Positions 1-6,560 of a stretch of 6,871 nucleotides of DNA are shown here, piece after piece. Location: positions 1 through 6,871 of the forward strand of contig JAHRAW010000203.1 of NCBI GenBank assembly GCA_020027415.1. The letters are read 5' to 3'. The position numbers and the translations under genes were made by a program. Below the pieces are notes generated by a model that saw only the letters and a program-made list of their open reading frames with translations, did not search any database and was not told the origin of the DNA. Numbering within the stretch: the first letter of the stretch is position 1; each line of letters opens with the position of its first letter. This DNA comes from Gammaproteobacteria bacterium (GTDB lineage Bacteria > Pseudomonadota > Gammaproteobacteria > Arenicellales > Poriferihabitantaceae).

Positions 1-74
1 TGGCAGGGGTTTGGTTGTGTGCGCCACAGTGAAGCATAACAGCGAACATAGCAACGAACCTAACAATATAACCG
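1..74. other. Left-edge spacer, no supported gene
   Basis: This stretch lies downstream of the LivG-type ATPase gene on the minus strand. A minus-strand frame starting at an ATG at 49 stays open to the window edge (16 codons) and has a second ATG at 37. It has no recognisable ribosome binding site, and its translation does not resemble the start of a LivH permease, which is often the next gene in such clusters. I see no terminator hairpin here, so the transcript could continue leftward. Confidence 0.4.
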
Positions 75-866
75 CTATTCATGCACCGCCCCCAAATACG
101 CGTCAATGACGGTCTGGTCGTTGCGCACTTCATCAGGCGCGCCATCGCTGATTTTTCTGCCGTAGTCCAGCACCATCACGCGGTCGGCGATATCCATCAC
201 TACGCCCATGTCGTGTTCAATCAGGGCGATGGTGGCACCGAACTGCGCGTTGACATCCAAGATGAATCGGCACATATCCTCCTTCTCTTCCAAGTTCATG
301 CCCGCCATCGGCTCGTCCAACAGCAGTAGTTTCGCTTCGGCAGCCAACGCCCGACCAAGTTCAACGCGTTTTTGCAGCCCGTATGGCAATCGCCCGACTG
401 GGGTCTTGCGGATGGATTGAATCTCTAAAAAGTCAATGATGCGCTCCACTTTTTCGCGGTGCGCAATTTCTTCCCGCGCCGCCGGTCCATACCAAAGCGC
501 CTGCCAGCCGAGATGGGCATGCATGTGGGTGATGCGCCCGGTCATAATGTTATCCAAGGTGGACATGCCCTTGAACAACGCAATGTTCTGAAAAGTCCGC
601 GCGATGCCTTGCCGCGCGATTTCAAACGGCTTCATCGCGCCACGTTTTTCGCCGCAGAACCACACTTCGCCTTGCTGCGGATGATAAAACCCGTTAATCA
701 CGTTAAGCATGGAAGATTTGCCGGCGCCGTTTGGTCCAATGATGGCGCGAATCTCGCCCGCGCGAATGTCGCAACTGATATCGGCAAGCGCGGTCACACC
801 GCCGAAGGTTAGTGAAACATGGTGTACCGACAGCAACGCCGCGTCGGTTTGGAGTGCGCTGTGCAT
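75..866 (-). CDS. Branched-chain amino acid-type ABC transporter ATPase (LivG family)
   Basis: This is a cytoplasmic ATPase subunit of a HAAT-type importer, the family that includes LivG for leucine, isoleucine and valine; relatives carry other amino acids, urea, amides or aromatic acids. The 263-residue length is normal for LivG. Visible motifs are Walker A GPNGAGKS at 44-51, Q-loop Gln93 in TFQN, a LivG-style degenerate signature LPYGLQ at 160-165, Walker B LLLLDEP at 180-186, and the H-loop histidine 218 in IEHDM. The C-terminal IDAYLG matches the short tail domain of this family. The ATG at 866 follows the TAA stop of the upstream acyl-CoA synthetase gene by 2 nt, so the pair is almost certainly cotranscribed and translationally coupled; no clear Shine-Dalgarno is seen. 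The permeases, second ATPase and binding protein are not in the window. Family assignment is secure; the cargo is unknown, though the synthetase partner suggests a carboxylic acid. Confidence 0.95.
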   Translation of the reverse strand: MHSALQTDAALLSVHHVSLTFGGVTALADISCDIRAGEIRAIIGPNGAGKSSMLNVINGFYHPQQGEVWFCGEKRGAMKPFEIARQGIARTFQNIALFKGMSTLDNIMTGRITHMHAHLGWQALWYGPAAREEIAHREKVERIIDFLEIQSIRKTPVGRLPYGLQKRVELGRALAAEAKLLLLDEPMAGMNLEEKEDMCRFILDVNAQFGATIALIEHDMGVVMDIADRVMVLDYGRKISDGAPDEVRNDQTVIDAYLGAVHE

Positions 867-868
867 TT

Positions 869-2857
869 TTAATGGCTTGTCCGGGTGGCTCGGGTTGCCG
901 CACCCGTTGCCGCGCGCAGCGGCTCGGTTTCCAGTTCGCCGATTTTCAAATCCGCCTCCAACGCGCCGCGCCGACCGTCTTCAAAAGTGACTTCGGTGTT
1001 GATATAGCAGTGCGTGGCATCGGAATACAACGCTGCAATCAAGGTTTGATATTTATCAAAGATGGTGGCGCGGCGCACCTTGCGCGTGCGCGTCATTTCG
1101 CCGTCGTCCGGATCCAACTCCTTGTGCAGAATCAGAAACCGTTTAATCTGGGAAGCGCAGAGTCGGCGGTCGGCAGCCAAATCGTGATTGACTTGTTCTA
1201 TATTGCGTTTAATCATTTCATAAACCTTGCTATGCGCGGCTAATTCTTGGTAACTGGCGTAGGGTATGTGGTTGCGTTCAGCCCAGTCGCCCATGGCATC
1301 CAAATCTATATTCACCAACGCGGTTACATAATCCCGCTGGTCGCCGAAGGTTACCGCCTCGCGAATCTGCGGGAAGAACTTCAATTTGTTTTCAATGTAT
1401 TTCGGCGCGAACATGGCGCCGTTGTTTAGTTTGCCGACATCCTTGGCGCGGTCAATGATTTTCAAATGCCCGTCATCGTCAAAATAGCCGGCATCGCCGG
1501 TTTTAACCCAGCCGTGCGAATCTTTCGCGTCGCGCGTGGCTTGTTCGTTTTTATAGTAACCCTGAAACACGCCGGGACCGCGGTAGAGCACTTCGCCGTC
1601 CTCGTTCACCACCACCTCCACCTGCGGGGCGGGGCGACCGACGGTGTCGGCGCGCACTTCATGGTCGGGCTGCACGGTCACGAACACCACCGCTTCGGTC
1701 TGCCCGTATAGTTGCTTGATATTGATGCCAAGCGCGCGGTAGAAGTTAAACAACTCCGCGCCCACCGCTTCGCCGGCGGTGTAGGCGATGCGAATGCGGC
1801 TGAAGCCCATGGTGTTTTTAAGCGGCGCGTAAATGAGCATATTGCCCAGCCAGTATTTGCATCGGTCGCGCCACGCCACCGCTTCACGGTTGAGAATGGA
1901 GATGCCGACCCGCCGCGCCACGCCCATGAAATAGTGAAATAATTTTTGTTTGAGCCGACTGGCGTCCTGCATGCGAATCATGACATTGGTCAGCAAGTCT
2001 TCAAAAATTCGCGGTGGCGCGAAATAATAAGTCGGTCCAATTTCGCGTAAATCCAACGCCAAGGTGTGTTCGCTTTCCGGGCAATTGATGCAAAACCCGA
2101 CCACATAAGCCTGCCCATAAGAAAACAGGTTGTCACCAACCCAGGCCATAGGCAAATACGCGAACACTTGTTCATCGCAGGTGAGGTTTTCAAAGTCGGC
2201 GTTGTGGCGCGAAGTGGCGATGATGTTGTGGTTGCTCAGCACCACGCCTTTGGGTTTGCCGGTGGTGCCGGAGGTGTACAGGAAGATGGCGGTGTCATCG
2301 CCGCTTGCCGCCTGAATATGCGCATCCAACAACGCCGCATTGCGCGCCAGCAATTGCCGTCCGCGACGTTGAATGGCGGCGAAATCGTGCAATTTAGAGG
2401 ATTCGTACGCTTGCAAGCCGCGCCCGTCGGCATAAATAATTTGCGCCAAGTGCGGCAGTTTTTCGGCGATTTCCAAGACCTTATCCACTTGCTCTTGATC
2501 CTCCGCCAGCACAAACCGCGCATCGCAATGCGCGAGCACATATTCCATTTCGGCGACCACTGCATCATGGTAAATCGGCACCGGCACGCCGCGCAAACAC
2601 TGCGCCGCCGTCATGCCCCAATACATCTTCGGGCGGTTTCTGCCGACAATGGTCAGTTTGTCATCTTGCCCGAAGCCGAGCGTCTCCAGCCCGGCGGCGA
2701 AGGCAAAAATTTCCGCCTTCATCTGTCGCCAAGTCCAAGTTTGCCAGATGCCGAATTCCTTTTCGCGCATCGCCGCTTGGTTCGCCAAATGCGCGGCGTT
2801 GTGCAATAACAATTTGGGGAAGGTGTTGCAAGTTGCAATGTCTGCGGACATGGGCAT
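869..2857 (-). CDS. AMP-forming long-chain-type acyl-CoA synthetase
   Basis: This enzyme is predicted to activate a carboxylic acid with ATP and CoA to an acyl-CoA, through an acyl-adenylate, in the cytoplasm or at the inner membrane. From the ATG at 2857 it has 662 residues. The ANL-superfamily motifs are the P-loop YTSGTTGKPKG at 194-204, YGQTEA at 384-389, TGD at 453-455, Asp469-Arg470 at the hinge, and a C-terminal TRTRKVRR whose Lys593 aligns with the adenylation lysine. The region after the hinge (AKDVGKLNNG then FAPKYIENKL, about 471-492) and the C-terminal extension are typical of the synthetases found next to LivG/LivF genes. The same frame stays open to an ATG at 2935, but the extra 26 residues look non-conserved and cover a TATAAT box, so 2857 (or 2851, two codons later) is preferred; neither has a clear ribosome binding site. 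Long-chain fatty or aromatic acids are both possible substrates. The next gene, a LivG ATPase, starts 2 nt after the stop. Confidence 0.93.
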   Translation of the reverse strand: MPMSADIATCNTFPKLLLHNAAHLANQAAMREKEFGIWQTWTWRQMKAEIFAFAAGLETLGFGQDDKLTIVGRNRPKMYWGMTAAQCLRGVPVPIYHDAVVAEMEYVLAHCDARFVLAEDQEQVDKVLEIAEKLPHLAQIIYADGRGLQAYESSKLHDFAAIQRRGRQLLARNAALLDAHIQAASGDDTAIFLYTSGTTGKPKGVVLSNHNIIATSRHNADFENLTCDEQVFAYLPMAWVGDNLFSYGQAYVVGFCINCPESEHTLALDLREIGPTYYFAPPRIFEDLLTNVMIRMQDASRLKQKLFHYFMGVARRVGISILNREAVAWRDRCKYWLGNMLIYAPLKNTMGFSRIRIAYTAGEAVGAELFNFYRALGINIKQLYGQTEAVVFVTVQPDHEVRADTVGRPAPQVEVVVNEDGEVLYRGPGVFQGYYKNEQATRDAKDSHGWVKTGDAGYFDDDGHLKIIDRAKDVGKLNNGAMFAPKYIENKLKFFPQIREAVTFGDQRDYVTALVNIDLDAMGDWAERNHIPYASYQELAAHSKVYEMIKRNIEQVNHDLAADRRLCASQIKRFLILHKELDPDDGEMTRTRKVRRATIFDKYQTLIAALYSDATHCYINTEVTFEDGRRGALEADLKIGELETEPLRAATGAATRATRTSH

Positions 2858-2884
2858 GTGTTGGCGGGCGGATTTCACTACAAG

Positions 2885-2890
2885 ATTATA
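2885..2890 (-). promoter_or_regulatory. Candidate -10 box for the synthetase-LivG operon
   Basis: On the minus strand this reads TATAAT, a perfect sigma-70 -10 hexamer. It would place transcription initiation near 2878, about 20-27 nt before the ATGs at 2857 and 2851. There is no good -35 hexamer at 16-18 bp (the region reads like GCGCAA), so the promoter may need an activator or be weak. Upstream DNA is AT-rich and carries repeats. Confidence 0.45.
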
Positions 2891-2944
2891 GAATGAGAAT
2901 AAATTTTTTGCGCGGCATGGAAGGTATCGAAGCAATGATAATAT

Positions 2945-2963
2945 CCCAATTTTTTCAATCGGG
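2945..2963. promoter_or_regulatory. Imperfect palindrome upstream of the synthetase promoter
   Basis: The 19-bp sequence CCCAATTTTTTCAATCGGG has six of seven outer positions paired symmetrically (CCC/GGG and ATT/AAT arms). It lies between the tandem 20-bp repeats and the candidate -10 box. A dimeric regulator site is possible but unproven; AT-rich DNA makes chance symmetry plausible. Confidence 0.25.
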
Positions 2964-2967
2964 TTGC

Positions 2968-3007
2968 CTTAGATTAAATGAGATTCAATTAGGTTTAATG
3001 AGATTCA
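2968..3007 (-). repeat. Two tandem 20-bp repeats, candidate operator
   Basis: On the minus strand two adjacent units read TGAATCTCATTAAACCTAAT (3007-2988) and TGAATCTCATTTAATCTAAG (2987-2968). They agree at 17 of 20 positions, with the first 11 identical. A 20-bp period is about two helical turns, so proteins bound to both units would sit on nearly the same face of the DNA. They lie roughly 80-120 bp upstream of the TATAAT box of the acyl-CoA synthetase gene and downstream of the aldehyde dehydrogenase stop codon. No known operator consensus is recognised. Confidence 0.6.
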
Positions 3008-3062
3008 TGCGGGCGCTCGGCGAGGTCGGTTTTTGCATGGCGACAAATTGAAGGCGGCGCGT

Positions 3063-4547
3063 TCAACGCATCTGAAATGGGTTGCGCATCGGCTGCTCGG
3101 ACAAGTTTACCCACACCGTCTTTGTGCGCGTGTAATCATAAATCGCTTGAAAGCCGCTTTCCCGCCCATACCCTGAATCTTTGAAACCGCCAAACTCGGC
3201 AATCGGCGACACCACCCGATAGGTGTTCACCCACACGATGCCGGCGCGAATCGCTTTGGCGACGCGCAATGAACGCGCGCCGCTGGCGGTGAAAATGCCG
3301 GCTGCCAGCCCGTGCTTGGTGGTGTTGGCAAGGCGGATGGCTTCCGCCTCGTCTTGGAAACGGATGACCACCAGCACCGGACCGAATAACTCGGTATCCA
3401 CGATGCGCAGGTTTTGCGTCGGGCATTCAATTATGGTCGGTTCATAGTAAAACCCGGTGGCGAGATGGGGCGGGCGTTGGCCGCCCAACAGCACTTTTCC
3501 GCCTTCGGTTTTTGCGAACGCGACTTCGCGTTCAATGTTCTCTAATTGCGCCGGCGTGCAGAGCGGACCAATTTGGGTCGTCTCATCCAACGGGTCGCCG
3601 ATTTTCAGGTGGCGGGTTTGGGTGAGCATGCGCTGCAAAAACTCGTCCGCGATATTGTCTTGCAGATACAACCGGGAACCGGCCACGCAACTCTGCCCGC
3701 TGGCGGCAAAAATGCCGGCGATGGCGCCGTTCACCGCGCTTTCCATATCGGCGTCGTCAAACACGATAAACGGCGATTTGCCGCCCAATTCCAACGAAAC
3801 CTGAGCGAAATTCTGCGCCGAATTGCGCACCACCTGACGGGCGGTGGCGGCACCGCCGGTGAAACTGATGCGCTGCACCAGCGGATGTGAAGTCAACGCC
3901 CGCCCGCCCGGCTCGCCATGACCGGTGACGATATTGACCACCCCCGGCGGAAAATCGGCTTGTTCAATGAGCCGCCCGAACTCCAAGATGGCGGCTGGAG
4001 CGTGTTCGGAGGCTTTCAGCACCACGCTATTGCCGGCCGCCAACGCCGGGGCAATTTTGACCGCCAGCAGAAAAAGTTGTGAGTTCCAAGGCACCACCGC
4101 CGCCACCACGCCGAGCGGCTCGCGGTTGGTGAACACGAATAAATCCGGCTTATCAATGGGCAAGGTTTGCCCGTGAATTTTGTCGGCGCAGCCGGCGTAG
4201 TAGTGGAAAAAATCGGCGACATATTTTGCTTGCCAGCGCGTTTCGGTGATCACTTTACCGGTGTCCACGCTCTCCACGCGCCCGAATTGGGCGGATTTAT
4301 CCGCCAATAGTTGCGCCAGTTTGCGCAAGTATCCGCCGCGTTCGGTGGGCGTTGCGCTTGCCCATGGTCCGTCGGTAAACGCATGCGAGGCGGCTTGTAC
4401 CGCCGCATCAATATCGGCTTCGGTGGCTTCCGGGATTTCCGCCCAGGCTTCGCCGGTGGCGGGGTTGAGGCTGGTAAATTTTTTACCGTCGCCGGCGTCA
4501 ACCCAGTCGCCGTTGATGAGCATTTGAAAAGATTGTAAAGTGGACAT
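3063..4547 (-). CDS. NAD(P)-dependent aldehyde dehydrogenase
   Basis: This is a class I/II-type aldehyde dehydrogenase that oxidises an aldehyde to its carboxylate with NAD(P)+, in the cytoplasm. From the ATG at 4547 it has 494 residues, the usual family length. Conserved residues are Asn155 in PWN (oxyanion hole), Lys178 (cofactor binding), Glu253 in LELGGKSP (general base), the nucleophile Cys287 in GQSCVAGSR, Glu386 in ELFGP, and the late EFGGFKDSGYGRESG signature at 451-465. Glu181, in the place that binds the adenosine ribose in NAD-preferring relatives, hints at NAD over NADP. The Rossmann turn reads SFTGGAATAR, a variant shared by a subgroup of catabolic dehydrogenases. The frame extends upstream to an ATG at 4694, but that part is unlike the family and would run across the divergent promoter region, so 4547 is chosen; no clear ribosome binding site precedes it. 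The substrate is unknown. The neighbouring divergent binding protein and the downstream acyl-CoA synthetase suggest a catabolic role. Confidence 0.94.
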   Translation of the reverse strand: MSTLQSFQMLINGDWVDAGDGKKFTSLNPATGEAWAEIPEATEADIDAAVQAASHAFTDGPWASATPTERGGYLRKLAQLLADKSAQFGRVESVDTGKVITETRWQAKYVADFFHYYAGCADKIHGQTLPIDKPDLFVFTNREPLGVVAAVVPWNSQLFLLAVKIAPALAAGNSVVLKASEHAPAAILEFGRLIEQADFPPGVVNIVTGHGEPGGRALTSHPLVQRISFTGGAATARQVVRNSAQNFAQVSLELGGKSPFIVFDDADMESAVNGAIAGIFAASGQSCVAGSRLYLQDNIADEFLQRMLTQTRHLKIGDPLDETTQIGPLCTPAQLENIEREVAFAKTEGGKVLLGGQRPPHLATGFYYEPTIIECPTQNLRIVDTELFGPVLVVIRFQDEAEAIRLANTTKHGLAAGIFTASGARSLRVAKAIRAGIVWVNTYRVVSPIAEFGGFKDSGYGRESGFQAIYDYTRTKTVWVNLSEQPMRNPFQMR

Positions 4548-4577
4548 AGCGCGATTTTGCTGATTCGGGCATACGAG

Positions 4578-4593
4578 TTTGCCAGTTTGCCAG
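4578..4593 (-). repeat. 8-bp tandem duplication in the aldehyde dehydrogenase leader
   Basis: On the minus strand CTGGCAAA occurs twice head to tail, and the tract continues on both sides with a partial copy (AAACTGGCAAACTGGCAAAC). It lies 31-46 nt upstream of the ATG at 4547, probably in the untranslated leader. It may be simple slippage or a regulator half-site; nothing distinguishes the two. Confidence 0.4.
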
Positions 4594-4623
4594 TTTTTAG
4601 TTCCGCCGAGCGCGTTAAAATAC

Positions 4624-4654
4624 TTGCAATCGCCGGCGGGACATGAAGTATACT
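4624..4654 (+). promoter_or_regulatory. Candidate sigma-70 promoter of the binding-protein gene
   Basis: TTGCAA at 4624-4629 and TATACT at 4649-4654 form a plausible -35/-10 pair with a longish 19-bp spacer. Initiation would be near 4661, giving a leader of about 86 nt before the ATG at 4747. The -10 box is embedded in the perfect palindrome AGTATACT (4647-4654), so the same bases also read TATACT on the minus strand, facing the divergent aldehyde dehydrogenase gene, though no convincing -35 is seen in that direction. Confidence 0.45.
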
Positions 4655-4662
4655 CCAGTAAT

Positions 4663-4709
4663 CCGCTTGCATAACCAGCGCAAGTCAAGCGCAAGTGGCA
4701 ACCAAGCGG
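4663..4709 (+). repeat. Repeat-rich leader with alternative pairings
   Basis: AGCGCAAGT occurs at 4677-4685 and 4688-4696, an 11-bp period of about one helical turn. Upstream, CCGCTTG (4663-4669) can pair with CAAGCGG at 4703-4709, and its inner CGCTTG can pair with CAAGCG at 4686-4691. These alternatives are mutually exclusive. The block falls in the predicted 5' leader of the binding-protein gene, so it could be a regulator site or a leader RNA structure. No known riboswitch class is recognised. Confidence 0.35.
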
Positions 4710-4734
4710 CGAAATCCCGACCCTTTACCAATCT

Positions 4735-4740
4735 GAGGAA
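4735..4740 (+). promoter_or_regulatory. Ribosome binding site of the binding-protein gene
   Basis: GAGGAA sits 6 nt before the ATG at 4747 and is a good Shine-Dalgarno match. It fixes that start even though it creates an unusually long N-terminal region before the Tat motif. It is the only clear ribosome binding site in the window. Confidence 0.8.
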
Positions 4741-4746
4741 ATTGTT

Positions 4747-6450
4747 ATGGTTAATCCCACCAAAGACGCTTTCTCCGTGAAAGCGCACGACAACATTGAG
4801 TTAAATTCCGCGCTTACAAACCGCGAAACTCAGTATAACCGCGAGGCTCAGGACAAGTTACGACAGATCCAGAGTGGCTTTGCGAAAGGTCAAATCAGCC
4901 GCCGTAATTTCATCACCGGCGCGCTGGCAATCGGTTTCTCATTGAACGCGGCGTCCGCGTTGCTAAACCAAGCGGAAGCGGCGACCCCGAAAAAAGGCGG
5001 TCGGTTGCGCTCCGCACTGACCGGCGGCGCCACCAGCGATACGCTGGATCCGGGGAAGATTTTAGACACCTATATGATTAGTTTGCAGTCTGGACAACTG
5101 CGCAACGGCTTGACCGAAGTCGCCGCCAACGGCGATTTGGTGCCCGAATTGGCGGAGAGTTGGGAAGCCAGCGCCGACGCCAAGAAGTGGAGTTTCAAAA
5201 TCCGTCAGGGGGTTGAATTCCACAACGGCAAAACGCTTGAGGTGCGCGATGTGGTGGATTCGTTAAATCACCATCTCGGCGAAGGCGCGACTTCCGCGGC
5301 GAAGGGCATTTTGAACGGCATCGTATCGGTCAACGCGGACGGCAAAAACCGGGTGGTGTTTCAGCTCAGCGGCGGCGACGCCGATTTCCCGTTCATTCTG
5401 AGCGACTACCACCTCGGCATCTGCCCGTCCAATGGCGATGGTACGATTGATTGGCAGTCCGGCATCGGCACCGGCGGCTATTCGCTGACCGAACACGAAG
5501 CCGGCGTGCGTTCGCTTACCACGCGCAATCCGAACTACTGGAAGCAAGGCAAAGCGCATGTTGACGAGAATGAGATTCTCCAAATTCCCGATGCCAATTC
5601 ACGCACCAATGCCTTGCGCACCAACGCGGTGGATTGCATGAGCAGCGTGGAAGTGAAAACCATTGACCGCCTGCGAAAATTGTCCGGCATTGAGGTGGTG
5701 TCCAACACCGGCAATCGGCAAAACACCTTGCCGATGCGCACCGACACGCCGCCGTTTGACGATAACAATGTGCGGCTGGCGATCAAGCATATTATTGACC
5801 GCAAGCAGTGGTTGCAGAAAATTGCGCATGGCTACGGCGAGATTGGCAACGACAATCCCATCGGTCCCGCCAACATTTACCGCGCCACCACCGAGGAACT
5901 GCCGCAGCGCGAGTATGATCCGGAAAAAGCCAAGTTCTACTTGAAGAAAGCCGGGCTGGAGCGACTGAAAGTGCAGTTTCACGCCGCCGAAACCGCCTTT
6001 AATGGCGCCGTGGATGGCGCGCAACTGATGCGCGAGTCGGCGCGTCCGGCGGGCATTGACATAGAAGTCGTGCGCGAACCGGATGACGGGTATTGGTCCA
6101 ATGTCTGGCTGAAAAAGCCGTGGGTTGCCTGCTATTGGAGCGGACGCCCGACTGAAAACTGGATGTTTTCGCAGGCGTATGCGGCCGACGCGGATTGGAA
6201 CGACACCTACTGGAAGCACGAGCGTTTCAACAAATTGTTGGTACTGGGGCGCGCCGAACTGGACGAGAAAAAGCGGCGCGAAATCTATGTGGACATGCAA
6301 CGCATCGTGCATAACAATGGCGGCTTGGTGTTGCCGTTGTTTATTAGCGATGTGCATGCCCAGAACGACAAGGTGAAGCGACCGCCGGTGCTTGGCAACA
6401 ACTTGGAGATGGACGGCGACAAGCACGCCGAGCGATGGTGGTTTGCCTAA
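4747..6450 (+). CDS. Tat-exported family 5 ABC substrate-binding protein
   Basis: This is a periplasmic solute receptor of the SBP_bac_5 family (DppA/OppA/NikA relatives), which bind peptides, nickel complexes, opines and other solutes for an ABC importer. It has 567 residues. A Tat signal is visible: SRRNFI at 51-56 with twin arginines 52-53, a hydrophobic stretch to about residue 73, and a likely cut after AEA at 76-78, leaving about 489 mature residues. About 50 charged residues precede the twin arginines, a long n-region. Family landmarks are FHNGKTLEVRDVVDSL (about 157-172), RNPNYW, NNVRLAIKHIIDRKQW and YDPEKAKFYLKKAG. Tat export suggests folding or ligand loading before export. The gene is divergent from the aldehyde dehydrogenase gene and is followed by a terminator, with no permease or ATPase genes after it, so it must work with a transporter encoded elsewhere. 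The LivG-type ATPase in this window is of a different family. The ligand cannot be predicted. Confidence 0.94.
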   Translation: MVNPTKDAFSVKAHDNIELNSALTNRETQYNREAQDKLRQIQSGFAKGQISRRNFITGALAIGFSLNAASALLNQAEAATPKKGGRLRSALTGGATSDTLDPGKILDTYMISLQSGQLRNGLTEVAANGDLVPELAESWEASADAKKWSFKIRQGVEFHNGKTLEVRDVVDSLNHHLGEGATSAAKGILNGIVSVNADGKNRVVFQLSGGDADFPFILSDYHLGICPSNGDGTIDWQSGIGTGGYSLTEHEAGVRSLTTRNPNYWKQGKAHVDENEILQIPDANSRTNALRTNAVDCMSSVEVKTIDRLRKLSGIEVVSNTGNRQNTLPMRTDTPPFDDNNVRLAIKHIIDRKQWLQKIAHGYGEIGNDNPIGPANIYRATTEELPQREYDPEKAKFYLKKAGLERLKVQFHAAETAFNGAVDGAQLMRESARPAGIDIEVVREPDDGYWSNVWLKKPWVACYWSGRPTENWMFSQAYAADADWNDTYWKHERFNKLLVLGRAELDEKKRREIYVDMQRIVHNNGGLVLPLFISDVHAQNDKVKRPPVLGNNLEMDGDKHAERWWFA

Positions 6451-6462
6451 GCGCAAGCAACA

Positions 6463-6497
6463 CGCATGGGCGCAAGCAAACGCAAACCGCCCATGCG
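6463..6497 (+). repeat. 10-bp inverted repeat in the binding-protein 3' region
   Basis: CGCATGGGCG (6463-6472) and CGCCCATGCG (6488-6497) are perfect inverted repeats with a 15-nt loop, just after the stop codon. They lie immediately before the terminator and lack their own U tract. A direct repeat GCGCAAGCAA (6451-6460 and 6470-6479) overlaps the left arm and loop. A role in protecting the mRNA 3' end is possible. Confidence 0.5.
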
Positions 6498-6504
6498 GTT
6501 ACAG

Positions 6505-6531
6505 AAAAAGCCGGCTCTGCCGGCTTTTTTT
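6505..6531 (+). terminator. Strong intrinsic terminator, probably bidirectional
   Basis: An 11-bp stem pairs AAAAAGCCGGC (6505-6515) with GCCGGCTTTTT (6519-6529) around a 3-nt TCT loop, followed by a run of seven T (6525-6531). It ends the binding-protein transcript 55 nt after the stop codon. The A run on the left arm gives five U on the opposite strand, so it can also terminate the convergent hydrolase gene whose stop is at 6561. Confidence 0.92.
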
Positions 6532-6560
6532 ATGCTTGGGTAACTTTATGGCATGGTAAC

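Noticed and set aside
1..49. Possible start of the next minus-strand gene
   Set aside because: Only 16 codons are visible, without a ribosome binding site or similarity to the expected permease.
2066..2809. A 247-codon open frame antisense to the acyl-CoA synthetase
   Set aside because: It mirrors conserved synthetase codons, resembles no protein family, and has no ribosome binding site or promoter of its own.
3008..3062. Possible terminator after the aldehyde dehydrogenase gene
   Set aside because: Only a 3-bp CTC/GAG stem is found and no U tract follows, so read-through into the synthetase gene remains possible.
4548..4694. N-terminal extension of the aldehyde dehydrogenase frame to the ATG at 4694
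   Set aside because: The translation is unlike the family N-terminus and would cover the divergent promoter. The start at 4547 gives the usual 494-residue protein.
75..6450. The LivG ATPase and the binding protein as parts of one transporter
   Set aside because: LivG-type ATPases work with HAAT binding proteins, whereas this receptor is family 5. The genes are also on opposite strands with separate promoters.
5599..6456. A 285-codon open frame antisense to the binding-protein gene
   Set aside because: It lies opposite a clearly coding region, has no recognisable domain, and its arginine/histidine/valine-rich composition is typical of an antisense shadow frame.
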